Notes: generated by a model not told the origin, from the sequence alone. Counted from the stretch's first letter, positions 44,366 to 53,919 are shown. The stretch is DNA of 64,000 nt from Lachnoclostridium sp. UBA903 (GCA_002294045.1 DBEP01000009.1:173043-237042), one strand, 5' to 3'. Numbers and translations are program-made.

Positions 44366-46156
44366 ATGCAAATGAAAGATTTTATTAAAAAATACAAATT
44401 AGACTTAATTTCAATCGCCTTTATTGGTAGTCTGTTTTTTATATTATCAGGAAGAAATATTCATTTACCAGGCATGTATATGGATTCTGTAACACCTGAT
44501 TATCTCTCAATGCAATGGCTTTATCCAGAATTAAAAAACACATATTATGCAGCACCACATATTGGAATTCCTCTCATTACACAATTGTATCATGGTACTT
44601 TGGCAACTTTTATTGGAACTTTTTATTTTTCAATTATTGATGCCAGCCTTTCAAGTTTTCGAATGCTTAATGCAATCTACGGTTTTATAGGAATTCTGCT
44701 ATCCTATATACTTCTTAAAAGTATTACAAAGAAAACATTTATACCAATGGCTATTACACTATGTTTAAGTACTAGTATTAGTCTTAGTGCCAGTTTTAGA
44801 ACACAATTATATGCTTTTTTACCGGGCATAGTATTGACATTAGGAGCATTATTACTATTATACAATAACAAATTAAGTAAAAATAAAATCATGATTATAT
44901 CAGGAATATTAGCAGGTTTAGCATTCTATAGTTACTTTGTATTTATATTTTTTGTTCCAGCTTATATTATTGTAATAGTGTATAAAATTAAGCAAGAAAA
45001 ATTATTGTTATGTATAAATTGGTTATATTCATTTTGTATTGGTTCTGTATTATATATTGTTGCTTATTATGAGATTTTTATATATGCAATGCACTGGGAT
45101 CCTAAAATTCAGACGTTAATGTTTGTATTGTTTCTTGTGTTTTTGCTAATAGCTTTAATAATACCTTTGATTTATATGTGTTATGGTAAAAAAACTAAAC
45201 GTAAGTATAAGATAATTTATTTTATTATAGTTTTTATCCTTTTCTTAATATTAGCAGGACAATTAATAAGTAATGGATTTGATATAAGTTTAGGAATACA
45301 ATCCCTAAAAAGTCAATTAACTTCTTTAGATGTAATTGGGAACAAAACTACATTTTTAGAACGAATACGCTTGGTTATATATTATGCCCTAGAGACTTTA
45401 ACAAATTCCACAAATGAAATTAATATATTTCGTTTTGAAGTAAGTAGATTTAATAACTTTTTAATTATTATCTTTTTACTAATAAGCTTAATAACTTTAT
45501 TAATATGTGTTAAGTTTAGGAAAGTCTATCTAAAAGAAATAAATAATTTAATGCTACTAATAAATTTTCCTATTTCTTTTATAATCGTATCAATTATATT
45601 TTCTACAAGATTAGGAGGTCATCATTACATAGCTATACTTTATTTCTATTTTATAATCTGCGGTTTAGAGATAAATATAATATATAACGTTATTCAATCA
45701 AATTTTAATTTTAATAATAAGTACATTAAAAGAATAGGTATCATAATTTTGGGTGTAGTTGTCATTTATAACCTTATAAACCAAGAAATCTTTAATGAAT
45801 ATTTAAAGAAAACTGGTGGTGTTGGTTATTATACAAATCAAGTAAACGAATTAGCTTATAAAGCTTTAGAAGATAAAGTCATAGGATCAAATGATGTTTA
45901 TGTTTTCCCAGAATGGGGATTTATGTTTGAATTTTGTTTTCTAACCAAAAATAGTATACCTTATACAACTAGTTTAGATGAAGAATATTTGTTACAATTA
46001 AGAGAGAAGTATGATAAATTAATTTTCTGTTATTGGAACGAAGATGATACTGAAAAATATGAAGAAATTGCAGCTAAGTTAGGAGCACTAAATAATAAAA
46101 CTTGGTATACCCTAGATGGTAAGGAGGCTTTTTATACAATAGAAACTAAGAACTAA
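44366..46156 (+). CDS. Membrane glycosyltransferase-like protein (GT-C/ArnT-type topology)
   Basis: A 596-residue integral membrane protein with about 11-12 helices and a C-terminal soluble tail of about 100 residues. The first loop after helix 1 (HLPGMYMDSVTPDYLSMQWL) holds Asp residues in the place expected for GT-C enzymes. YGFIGILLSYILLKSITKKT is one of the spans. GT-C enzymes use polyprenyl-phosphate sugars outside the membrane to decorate glycans. No family name can be given with certainty, and a polymerase (Wzy) is an alternative. It lies in the same direction as its neighbours, 72 bp downstream of the fusion gene. Confidence 0.65.
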   Translation: MQMKDFIKKYKLDLISIAFIGSLFFILSGRNIHLPGMYMDSVTPDYLSMQWLYPELKNTYYAAPHIGIPLITQLYHGTLATFIGTFYFSIIDASLSSFRMLNAIYGFIGILLSYILLKSITKKTFIPMAITLCLSTSISLSASFRTQLYAFLPGIVLTLGALLLLYNNKLSKNKIMIISGILAGLAFYSYFVFIFFVPAYIIVIVYKIKQEKLLLCINWLYSFCIGSVLYIVAYYEIFIYAMHWDPKIQTLMFVLFLVFLLIALIIPLIYMCYGKKTKRKYKIIYFIIVFILFLILAGQLISNGFDISLGIQSLKSQLTSLDVIGNKTTFLERIRLVIYYALETLTNSTNEINIFRFEVSRFNNFLIIIFLLISLITLLICVKFRKVYLKEINNLMLLINFPISFIIVSIIFSTRLGGHHYIAILYFYFIICGLEINIIYNVIQSNFNFNNKYIKRIGIIILGVVVIYNLINQEIFNEYLKKTGGVGYYTNQVNELAYKALEDKVIGSNDVYVFPEWGFMFEFCFLTKNSIPYTTSLDEEYLLQLREKYDKLIFCYWNEDDTEKYEEIAAKLGALNNKTWYTLDGKEAFYTIETKN

Positions 46157-46302
46157 GGTTATAAATTAACATTAAATAGTACTACAAAGGAAAGGCGAAA
46201 ATTATTAATATAAATGTATAGGAATCGTCATTTTTAATATTTAATCATTAATAGAGAAGGCTTCTCAGCCTTTGATTAACTATGAGGCAAGTAGTTCATA
46301 AA

Positions 46303-46341
46303 AAAATAAGAGTTTTGTTTTGACAACCGAAATCTTATTTT
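46303..46341 (+). terminator. Weak hairpin in a 490-bp gene-free gap
   Basis: AAAATAAGA (46303-46311) pairs with TCTTATTTT (46333-46341), followed by CTATATG. The rest of 46157-46640 is AT-rich and contains no gene or repeat that I can support, so this may be an internal operon boundary. Confidence 0.35.
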
Positions 46342-46649
46342 CTATATGTTAAGTTAGTAATGATATTTTTAAAGAAAGAGAAAATGATACTAAGATATAT
46401 CCAGTAAAGTAAAATTATTAAAAGGAGTTATATTAAATTACACATTTATACTTATTTATGTTTAGTACATTAAGACAAAACACATGTTTATTAAATAAAA
46501 GCCTTAAATGATATAGTTATAGAATGTCTTTTAAACATTAACAATCTAAGGTAATATGGAATCAAATTGATTGAGATTAGAAAACATATTGCAGATTATT
46601 AATGAAGTTCAAGTTTTGAGCCTCGCCACGTGAAAGGAAAGTGATTAGC

Positions 46650-47750
46650 ATGAAAAAAATTATGGTAGTTTTTGGTACACGACCAGAGGCTATTAAAATG
46701 TGCCCATTGGTAAAAGAACTGCAAACAAAAAATAATATGGAAACAATAGTGTGTGTAACAGGACAACACCGCCAAATGTTAGATCAAGTTTTAGAAGCTT
46801 TTAATGTACAGCCTGATTATGATTTGGCAATAATGAGGGATAAACAGACTTTATTTGATGTTACTATAAACGTACTTGAGAAAATGAAACCTGTATTAGA
46901 AAATGTAAAACCAGATGTAGTACTGGTACATGGAGATACTACTACAACATTTGCTGCTTCTCTTGCTAGCTTTTATTTAAATATTCCAGTAGGACATGTA
47001 GAAGCAGGTCTTAGAACATACAATATTCATTCACCATATCCGGAAGAATTTAACAGACAGTCAACAGGCATCATATCAAAATTTAATTTTGCACCTACAG
47101 AATTATCGAAACAAAATCTTATCAGAGAAGGAAAAGAAGAAAAATCAATATTTGTAACGGGAAATACTGCAATTGACGCATTAAAAACAACAGTAAAAGA
47201 TACGTATTATCACGAACAACTTAGTTGGGCATCAGATAGCAGACTAATTATGCTGACTGCTCACCGCAGAGAAAATCTAGGAAATCCATTACAAAATATG
47301 TTCCGAGCTGTTAAACGCATAGTTGATGAGTTTACAAATATAAAAGTAATATATCCAATACATATGAATCCTTTAGTACGTCAAGCGGCAACAGATATAT
47401 TAGGGAATGATAGTAGAATAAGGATAATAGAACCTTTAGATGTTTTAGATTTTCATAATTTTCTAGCAAGATCCTATTTAATTCTGACGGATAGTGGGGG
47501 TATACAGGAAGAAGCTCCTTCGTTAGGCAAGCCAGTTCTGGTTATGAGAGATACTACTGAACGTCCGGAAGGTATTGATGCAGGAACATTGAAATTAGTT
47601 GGAACGGATGAAGAAACAATTTACAAAGAATTTAAAATATTACTGTCTTGTGAATCTGAATATAATAGGATGAGCAAAGCATCAAATCCGTATGGTGACG
47701 GTTTTGCTTCTAAAAGAATAGCGGAAATTTTAGAAAGAAATTTTCTATAA
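46650..47750 (+). CDS. wecB: UDP-N-acetylglucosamine 2-epimerase (non-hydrolysing)
   Basis: A 366-residue enzyme that interconverts UDP-GlcNAc and UDP-ManNAc. Signatures: MVVFGTRPEAIKMCPLV, VTGQHRQMLDQVL, VHGDTTTTFAASLASFYL, VGHVEAGLRTYNIHSPYPEE, LTAHRRENLG and LTDSGGIQEEAPSLGKPVL. The frame is open from GTG 46641, but the family start is MKKIMVVFG, and AAAGGAAAG fits the ATG at 46650. Together with the dehydrogenase at 49025 it could lead to UDP-ManNAcA, although the dehydrogenase more resembles a UDP-glucose enzyme. Its codon use is AT-rich like the rest of the island. Confidence 0.95.
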   Translation: MKKIMVVFGTRPEAIKMCPLVKELQTKNNMETIVCVTGQHRQMLDQVLEAFNVQPDYDLAIMRDKQTLFDVTINVLEKMKPVLENVKPDVVLVHGDTTTTFAASLASFYLNIPVGHVEAGLRTYNIHSPYPEEFNRQSTGIISKFNFAPTELSKQNLIREGKEEKSIFVTGNTAIDALKTTVKDTYYHEQLSWASDSRLIMLTAHRRENLGNPLQNMFRAVKRIVDEFTNIKVIYPIHMNPLVRQAATDILGNDSRIRIIEPLDVLDFHNFLARSYLILTDSGGIQEEAPSLGKPVLVMRDTTERPEGIDAGTLKLVGTDEETIYKEFKILLSCESEYNRMSKASNPYGDGFASKRIAEILERNFL

Positions 47751-47980
47751 CTTTATAATCAATATATTGGCCATTTGAGATGTAATTAATTTAGGGATAT
47801 AACTTAACTTAATTAATCTAAATTTGTTATATAAAGGAGGAGAGTTTGTTTCTAACGGGGAGTTAGTTACTCACTATAAAGGGGTATGAATAGTTAGTGT
47901 GATTAATTTTCAAAGTTTTGAAAAAATAACATTACTAAATTAAAGACACATGGAAAGGAGTAGTCATATAGGAATTATAT

Positions 47981-47995
47981 ATGACAAGTAACTAA
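47981..47995 (+). other. Mini-ORF immediately upstream of the GT2 gene
   Basis: ATG ACA AGT AAC TAA ends at 47995, one base before the GT2 ATG. AGGA lies at 47970-47973 and AAGGAG at 47954-47959, both upstream of the mini-ORF and too far from the GT2 start. Translation may reach the GT2 gene by reinitiation. The preceding 47751-47980 contains no other gene. Confidence 0.25.
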
Positions 47996-47996
47996 T

Positions 47997-49025
47997 ATGA
48001 AACTAATTATCCAAATCCCTTGTTATAATGAAGAAAAAACATTGCCAGAAACATTTGCTGATTTACCGAAGCAAATAGATGGGATTGATACTATTGAATA
48101 TTTGATAATAAATGATGGTAGCAGTGACAGGACAATTGAAGTTGCTGAATATTTAGGTATTCATCACATTGTTTCATTCAAGCAGAATAAAGGCTTGGCG
48201 AAAGGGTTTATGGCAGGTATTGATGCCTGTCTTCATCTTGGAGCAGATATTATTGTAAATACAGATGCAGATAATCAATATTGTGGTGATGATATAAAAA
48301 AACTGGTACAACCAATCCTTGATAACAAAGCCGATATGGTAATTGGAGAACGGCCGATTAATCAAACCGAACATTTTTCTTGGAAAAAAAAGAAATTTCA
48401 ACACTTGGGAAGTTGGGTTGTACGTATAGCATCAAACACTGATATACCGGACGCGCCAAGCGGATTCAGAGCATATTCAAGAGAGGCAGCACTCCGGTTA
48501 AATGTCACCAATGAATATACATATACATTAGAAACAATAATACAGGCTGGCAGAAATAAAATTGCATTGACATCATTGCCTATTAGAACGAATAAAGAAA
48601 CACGTAAATCAAGGCTTTTCAGTAGTATGTGGTCTTATATGAAGCGCTCAGCAACTGTAATTATCAGAGCTTTTATGATGTACAAGCCTTTAAAGTTCTT
48701 TTGCGCTGTTGGGGCAATTATCTTTTCAATAGGTATTATTTTAGGGATTAGATATATTATTTTTATGTTACAGGGAACCGGAGGTGGACACGTACAATCA
48801 TTAATTCTAGCTGCTATTTTACTAATGATTGGCTTCCAAACCTTTATTGTTGGTTTATTGGCAGATATTATAGCTGCTAATAGAAAGCTCTTAGAAGATA
48901 TCCAATATAGAGTACGTAAAATCGAATGTGAGCCATTACATGAAGAAGTTGAAAAGAATGAGGACAGTAATAAGGACAGTATAGAAGATAAAAAGGCAGA
49001 AAATAAAAGGGCGGTAAATTACTAA
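47997..49025 (+). CDS. GT2 glycosyltransferase, polyprenyl-phosphate type (DPM1/GtrB-like)
   Basis: A 342-residue enzyme: a GT-A domain at 1-230 (IQIPCYNEEKTLPETFADLP, INDGSSDRTIEVAEY, VNTDADNQYCGDDI), then two C-terminal membrane helices (FFCAVGAIIFSIGIILGIRY and ILAAILLMIGFQTFIVGLLA) and a charged tail rich in Glu and Lys. Such enzymes charge undecaprenyl phosphate with a sugar, which would supply the GT-C-like protein at 44366. The ATG has no close ribosome-binding site. A 4-codon ORF (47981-47995) ends one base before it, which suggests translational coupling. It overlaps the next gene by one base (TAATG). Confidence 0.88.
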   Translation: MKLIIQIPCYNEEKTLPETFADLPKQIDGIDTIEYLIINDGSSDRTIEVAEYLGIHHIVSFKQNKGLAKGFMAGIDACLHLGADIIVNTDADNQYCGDDIKKLVQPILDNKADMVIGERPINQTEHFSWKKKKFQHLGSWVVRIASNTDIPDAPSGFRAYSREAALRLNVTNEYTYTLETIIQAGRNKIALTSLPIRTNKETRKSRLFSSMWSYMKRSATVIIRAFMMYKPLKFFCAVGAIIFSIGIILGIRYIIFMLQGTGGGHVQSLILAAILLMIGFQTFIVGLLADIIAANRKLLEDIQYRVRKIECEPLHEEVEKNEDSNKDSIEDKKAENKRAVNY

Positions 49026-50326
49026 TGAAAATTGCAATAGCTGGGACAGGATATGTTGGGTTAGTTACGGGAGTATGTTTAGCTGAGCATGGACATGAGG
49101 TAACATGTGTAGACGTGGATGAGGAAAAAATTAGATTGATGGAATCAGGGGTTTCTCCAATCTATGAACCAGGCTTAGAGGAGCTAATGGTAAAAAATAA
49201 AGCTAGATTAAAATATACAACGGATTATAAATCTGCTTATAGAGGTTCGCAAGTAATATTTATTGGGGTAGGAACCCCTGAAAAGAAAGATGGTTCGGCT
49301 AATCTTAGCTATGTTTATCGGGTGGCAGAACAAATAGCAGAAATAATTGAATATGATTGTGTAGTTGTTGTTAAGTCTACAGTTCCAATAGGAACGAATG
49401 ATAAGGTAGAATCTTTAATCAGAGCAAATGTAAAGGAAGGTTTGCAAATAAATGTTGCATCGAATCCGGAATTTTTGTCTCAGGGGACGGCTGTGAAAGA
49501 TACTTTGCATGCTTCCAGAATAGTAATTGGTACGGAGAATGAAATTACTGCTAATATTCTAAAGGAGATGTATAAGGACTTTGATGCTCCAATACTTATT
49601 ACAAATCGTAGAAGTGCTGAAATGGTAAAATATGCATCAAATGATTTTTTAGCTTTGAAAATATCTTATGTTAATGAGATAGCTAATCTTTGTGAAATGG
49701 TTGGCGCTGATATTGATGATGTAACAGAAGGTATGGGTTTTGATAGTAGAATCGGAAATAAATTTTTAAATGCGGGAATCGGGTATGGGGGTTCTTGTTT
49801 TCCTAAAGATACGAAAGCTTTACATTGGCTTGCAAATTTTTATGACCATGAGCTAAAAACTATTAAGGCTGCAATTGAAGTAAATGAAAATCAAAAGTTT
49901 AAACTTATAAAAAAAGCAAAAAAATATTATGAAAGTTTTGAAAACATTAATGTAGCTGTACTCGGTTTAACATTTAAACCGGGAACAGATGATTTACGGG
50001 AAGCTCCTTCATTGGTAAATATTCCCTTGTTACTTGAAGATGGTGCAAAAATTAAAGCATGGGATCCAATAGGTATAAATAATTTTAAAAAAATGTATAT
50101 TGATAACATTACTTATTGTGATAATATTGAGGATACTTTAGCAGATACAGATATATGCTTTATATTTACTGAATGGGAAGAAGTTAGACAATTAAAACCG
50201 ACAGATTTTAAAAATTTAATGAGAAAACCAATTGTATTGGATGGAAGGAATTGTTTTAAGACTTCGGAATTTATATGTTCAAATGTTACATATGAAAGTA
50301 TAGGAAGACAAGCTGTTTATAAATAA
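49025..50326 (+). CDS. UDP-glucose 6-dehydrogenase family protein
   Basis: A 433-residue nucleotide-sugar dehydrogenase that makes a UDP-uronic acid by two-step NAD-dependent oxidation. Signatures: IAIAGTGYVGLVTGVCLAEH (NAD site), GVGTPEKKDGSANLSYV, KSTVPIGTN, NPEFLSQGTAVKDTLHASRI, the catalytic Cys in GYGGSCFPKDTKALH and LGLTFKPGTDDLREAPS. The length and FLSQGTAV favour the UDP-glucose enzyme over WecC-type UDP-ManNAc dehydrogenase, but the wecB gene nearby leaves both open. It is translationally coupled to the preceding gene. The product makes the glycan acidic. Confidence 0.92.
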   Translation: MKIAIAGTGYVGLVTGVCLAEHGHEVTCVDVDEEKIRLMESGVSPIYEPGLEELMVKNKARLKYTTDYKSAYRGSQVIFIGVGTPEKKDGSANLSYVYRVAEQIAEIIEYDCVVVVKSTVPIGTNDKVESLIRANVKEGLQINVASNPEFLSQGTAVKDTLHASRIVIGTENEITANILKEMYKDFDAPILITNRRSAEMVKYASNDFLALKISYVNEIANLCEMVGADIDDVTEGMGFDSRIGNKFLNAGIGYGGSCFPKDTKALHWLANFYDHELKTIKAAIEVNENQKFKLIKKAKKYYESFENINVAVLGLTFKPGTDDLREAPSLVNIPLLLEDGAKIKAWDPIGINNFKKMYIDNITYCDNIEDTLADTDICFIFTEWEEVRQLKPTDFKNLMRKPIVLDGRNCFKTSEFICSNVTYESIGRQAVYK

Positions 50327-50345
50327 AATTATTGAGGAGATAAAA

Positions 50346-50993
50346 ATGGACATAGAACAGACAATTTTCCAACGTAGAAGCATTAGAAAATATAACGAAA
50401 AACCTGTCGAAATTGAGGTGATTAAAAAAATAATTGAAGCAGGGACTTGGGCACCAAGTGCATGTAATGTTCAAGGGTGGCGCTTTATTGTAATAGATGA
50501 TCCAACGGTTATCAATGAAATTTTAAAAAATGGTGCAGCAGCATTTTTAAAAAATGTTAGACAGGCCATATTGGTAATATATAATAATCAAAGCGATAAT
50601 GATTCTTACAAGGATTATATTCAAAGTGCCTCAGCATGTATTGAAAATATGCTTCTTATGGCACATTCCTATAATGTAGGAACTTGTTGGATTAATTTTC
50701 TTCCTTCTAAAAAGAAATTACGTCAAATCTTGAATATTCCTGATTATTTTGAACCAATTGCATTAATTAGTCTTGGATATTATGATCAGAAGATTAACGA
50801 ATACAAGCGTAAATATACGGTTGATGAAATAATATCATTTAATGATTATGAGTTTGATGATCATAATTTAATTACAGTTAGTAAAATAAAATTAAGATTA
50901 AAAAGATTGGCACGGAAGATTTATTTTCTTTTTCCTTATAAAAATATATTAACAAAAATACTAAATAAAGTTGAAAAAAAATTTAATAATTAA
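50346..50993 (+). CDS. Nitroreductase-family flavoprotein
   Basis: A 215-residue NADPH/FMN nitroreductase-fold protein: IFQRRSIRKYNEKPVEIEVI (FMN phosphate site), EAGTWAPSACNVQGWRFIVI, ASACIENMLLMAHSYNVGTC and ALISLGYYD. The C-terminal 40 residues are basic and lie outside the fold. Such members within glycan clusters are uncommon. The enzyme may reduce an unsaturated sugar or another metabolite, or may detoxify quinones. GAGGAG lies before the ATG. It is separated by 22 bp from the next gene and probably cotranscribed. Confidence 0.85.
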   Translation: MDIEQTIFQRRSIRKYNEKPVEIEVIKKIIEAGTWAPSACNVQGWRFIVIDDPTVINEILKNGAAAFLKNVRQAILVIYNNQSDNDSYKDYIQSASACIENMLLMAHSYNVGTCWINFLPSKKKLRQILNIPDYFEPIALISLGYYDQKINEYKRKYTVDEIISFNDYEFDDHNLITVSKIKLRLKRLARKIYFLFPYKNILTKILNKVEKKFNN

Positions 50994-51015
50994 TGATTAT
51001 GGAGTGTTGCAGTAG

Positions 51016-52620
51016 ATGAATAATTATGTTGCCTATATAGATAAGATAGTACCTAAAGTGATAACACAAGTTGACAGGGACCCTCATTCAATGACATATG
51101 GGAGCTGTGATAGAAATTATTGGCATTTAAAAATTAGAGATTTTTCATCAGCTATTTTACAGCAAACTGGATTGGCATTAATACTTTTATACCAATTAGA
51201 ATTTGAAGGTAATGAATTTTTTTTACATGAGGACGTAAAAGATTGGGGAATAGCAACTTTATATTATTGGGAACAGATTCAACTAAAAGATGGTAGCTTT
51301 AATGAATATTATCCAAATGAACACGGCTTTCCACCAACGGCTTTTTCTTTATATAGTTCTTGTGAGATATACAAACGATTACATATAAACGATGATAGAT
51401 TAATAAAAGCATTTAATAAAACGGGTGATTATCTAATAAATCATATAGAAACTAAAGCATTTAACCAGGAAATTGCATCTATTACTGCTCTATATTCATT
51501 ATATTCAATTACAAGTAGTACAATAGTATTTGATGGTTTAAACAGAAAGCTTGAACGAATCTTATCGCTACAGTCTGAGGAAGGCTGGTTTTCAGAATAT
51601 GAAGGTGCAGATATTGGATATCTAAGTGTCTCATTAGATATGCTAGCAGAATATTATTGGATGAGTAAAGATAAAAGAGTAATAGAGCCTTTGAGCAGAA
51701 TTGTAAGTTTTATTAAATACTTTGTTCATCCGGATGGTACAATTGGAGGAGAATATGGCTCTCGGAACACAACATATTTTTTACCGAATGGACTTGAAGT
51801 ATTAGTACAATTAGGCAATCAGGATGCTTTATTTATAAAGGAAAATATTTATAAAGATTCTATTAAACCAGGATTTTTTCTTGATGGAGTTGATGACAGA
51901 TATTGCTCACATTATTTATTGCATTCGTTTTTAAGAGCTCTTGAGAAAGAAAGATATAATAAAACCAACATTTCATATAAATCTTTAGAATTTAAGAGTG
52001 ATAAGTATTTTTCAGAAGCAGGTTTGTATATTAGAAAAACAAATAATAATTATTGCGTTATTGGTATAAAAAAAGGAGGGCTAATTAAGTGTTATTTAAA
52101 TGATGTTGAGTTCTATAATGATTGTGGGTATCGCATTAATTATGGAAAAGGAAAAGTAGCTGCTACAAACTGGCAGGACAATACTTACTCAGTAAATATA
52201 AGCGGAAATAAAATATCCCTAAGTGGATTATTTAATGTAATATCCTTAAAAACTCCCACACCTTTTTTACATTTTGTGCTCCGTATGATTTCAAAAATTT
52301 TTGGTAATAAGATAATTTCAGCATTAAAGAGTATGATTATATTGGTAAATAAACATAATGATGTTAAATTTAACAGGTTAATAGAAATTGATAGAAATAA
52401 ACTTATTATAACTGATATAATTAACAGTCCAAGACCTATTAATCTTGAAACCGCTAATAATAGTTCGTTACGACATGTCGCATCAGGAAAGTTTTTTTCA
52501 AAATCTGATTTATGCCAAAGACATAAGGCTATATATGAACAAATTAATTATATTCAAATAGAAAAGACAATAAACTTGTCAGACGGAAGTTTATATGTAA
52601 AGGAACTTAAAACTTTATAG
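51016..52620 (+). CDS. Unrecognised protein with probable alpha/alpha-toroid fold
   Basis: A 534-residue protein without signal peptide or membrane helix. The first 320 residues are helical with recurring aromatic-rich loops (LKDGSFNEYYPNEHGFPPTA, LQSEEGWFSEYEGADIGYLS, FVHPDGTIGGEYGSRNTTYF). That is the look of an alpha/alpha6 toroid, as in terpenoid cyclases and heparinase-type lyases. The C-terminal 200 residues look like a beta-sandwich (FYNDCGYRINYGKGKVAATN), again as in heparinase II/III-like proteins. It may cut or modify the polysaccharide, but without a signal peptide it would act inside the cell. It is located between a nitroreductase and a UPF0104 protein. Confidence 0.6.
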   Translation: MNNYVAYIDKIVPKVITQVDRDPHSMTYGSCDRNYWHLKIRDFSSAILQQTGLALILLYQLEFEGNEFFLHEDVKDWGIATLYYWEQIQLKDGSFNEYYPNEHGFPPTAFSLYSSCEIYKRLHINDDRLIKAFNKTGDYLINHIETKAFNQEIASITALYSLYSITSSTIVFDGLNRKLERILSLQSEEGWFSEYEGADIGYLSVSLDMLAEYYWMSKDKRVIEPLSRIVSFIKYFVHPDGTIGGEYGSRNTTYFLPNGLEVLVQLGNQDALFIKENIYKDSIKPGFFLDGVDDRYCSHYLLHSFLRALEKERYNKTNISYKSLEFKSDKYFSEAGLYIRKTNNNYCVIGIKKGGLIKCYLNDVEFYNDCGYRINYGKGKVAATNWQDNTYSVNISGNKISLSGLFNVISLKTPTPFLHFVLRMISKIFGNKIISALKSMIILVNKHNDVKFNRLIEIDRNKLIITDIINSPRPINLETANNSSLRHVASGKFFSKSDLCQRHKAIYEQINYIQIEKTINLSDGSLYVKELKTL

Positions 52621-52655
52621 TTTTATAACCATGATAAAATATAAGAAGAGAAAAA

Positions 52656-53585
52656 ATGAATAGAATAAAAAAGTTGAAAAAGTATTTTAATTTAGTAGGC
52701 AGAATAATTACAATTATATCTATCCTATTTATTTTAAAAACAATAAAGGATTTAAACATAAACTACGAAATATTAATGGATAAATTTTTCATCGGTATAT
52801 CAATTATTTCAATCGGTGTATTTTTCGGTTTAGTATACTTAATGGCTTATGGCTGGAAATTAATATTAGATTTTTTCAGTAAAAATAAAAACAATTATAT
52901 TCAAATCGCTAAAGTGTATGCTAAGTCTAACATAGGGAAATATTTACCTGGAAATGTAATGCATTATGTGGAAAGAAATATATTTGCCAGTAAACTTAAT
53001 TTAAAACAAAAGGATATTGCGTTTAGCAGTATAATTGAAATTGGAGGAGTAGCAATTGTAGCTGCTATATTAGCCTTACTATTTGGCAGTAATGAATTTG
53101 TAGATATATTTCTAAATATTATTAATAAAGATAATCTTATCTGGCTTATCGCTGCATTTATTGTAGTAGTTATATTATTGATAATTATATATATTAAATA
53201 CCGAAAGCAATTTATTGATTCTATAGAACATTTATTAAGTAGAAGATTTTTAGGTGAATTATGGAAATTATTTTTAATATATTCTACTTTTCTATGTTCA
53301 GGAGGTATTATTTATGCAATAATATGTTTTTATTTAAGTAACATCCCATTTGATATTTCAATATTTTTACTTCTAATAGCTTCTTATGTTATAGCTTGGG
53401 TTATTGGATTTATTGTACCAGGAGCACCAGGAGGAATTGGTGTAAGAGAATTTGTGATAGTATTTACATTGGGCAGTCTGTTAGGAAAAGAAGTGACACT
53501 TTCTGCCGCGCTAATACATAGGTTATTGACGGTATTTGGAGATATTTTTGCTTGGGGCTTTACGTTTTATAAACGTGATAAGTAA
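52656..53585 (+). CDS. UPF0104/lysylphosphatidylglycerol synthase TM-domain protein
   Basis: A 309-residue integral membrane protein with about eight helices (the AglD/MprF-flippase-like fold): IGKYLPGNVMHYVERNIFAS, SYVIAWVIGFIVPGAPGGIG, VREFVIVFTLGSLLGKEVTL. Family members are found near glycosyltransferases and are thought to move lipid-linked substrates across membranes. No aminoacyl-transferase domain is attached, so it is not a full MprF. It is the last gene of the AT-rich island. A flipping role is inferred from the family. Confidence 0.83.
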   Translation: MNRIKKLKKYFNLVGRIITIISILFILKTIKDLNINYEILMDKFFIGISIISIGVFFGLVYLMAYGWKLILDFFSKNKNNYIQIAKVYAKSNIGKYLPGNVMHYVERNIFASKLNLKQKDIAFSSIIEIGGVAIVAAILALLFGSNEFVDIFLNIINKDNLIWLIAAFIVVVILLIIIYIKYRKQFIDSIEHLLSRRFLGELWKLFLIYSTFLCSGGIIYAIICFYLSNIPFDISIFLLLIASYVIAWVIGFIVPGAPGGIGVREFVIVFTLGSLLGKEVTLSAALIHRLLTVFGDIFAWGFTFYKRDK

Positions 53586-53657
53586 TTTGTTATTTATATG
53601 AAATTATAAAATGTTCGCGATACCATAATCGTAAGCGCCTAATTTCGGGGTGAGGCG

Positions 53658-53865
53658 ATATGGTTAAAAGCTCTGACAGTTATATTCAACTGATGGGCAT
53701 CAACATAGATTTTCCAATCATGTTCTGACAGGCTTTTGTGGTTGCCTAGATATTTCCAGAACGTATATGGTTACTTTTTTTTTGTATTACATCTGGCTGA
53801 ATATGGCCGCATCCTTACCGTAATCGATTAATAAAATACGGGTTTGTAATCTAGTTATTTGACAG
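53658..53865 (-). pseudogene. Possible decayed coding remnant at the island edge
   Basis: On the minus strand two short frames look protein-like: LQTRILLIDYGKDAAIFSQM, ending in a stop, and then FWKYLGNHKSLSEHDWKIYV followed by DAHQLNITVRAFNHIASPRN. They are frameshifted relative to each other. I do not recognise the family. The base composition is higher in G+C than the island. It may be what is left of a gene cut when the island was acquired. The rest of 53586-54085 holds only the TTGA boxes. Confidence 0.25.
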
Positions 53866-53893
53866 AAAACCCCAATTCATACCTCAACAAAAA

Positions 53894-53919
53894 TTGAGTT
53901 TAAGTTGAAGTATAGTTGC
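53894..53919 (+). promoter_or_regulatory. Three TTGA repeats, 11-bp period, upstream of the PLD gene
   Basis: TTGA at 53894, TTGA at 53905 and TTGC at 53916 are spaced exactly 11 bp. The core TTGAGTTTAAGTTGAA matches TTGAGCTTCAGTTGAA at 57366 in 14 of 16 positions. An OmpR-family regulator often binds such direct repeats, and one is encoded at 55539. I could not place a clear promoter next to it. Confidence 0.5.

Noticed and set aside
34970..53600. The AT-rich island as a prophage or integrative element
   Set aside because: There is no integrase, terminase, capsid or conjugation gene; all genes are for glycan synthesis and export.
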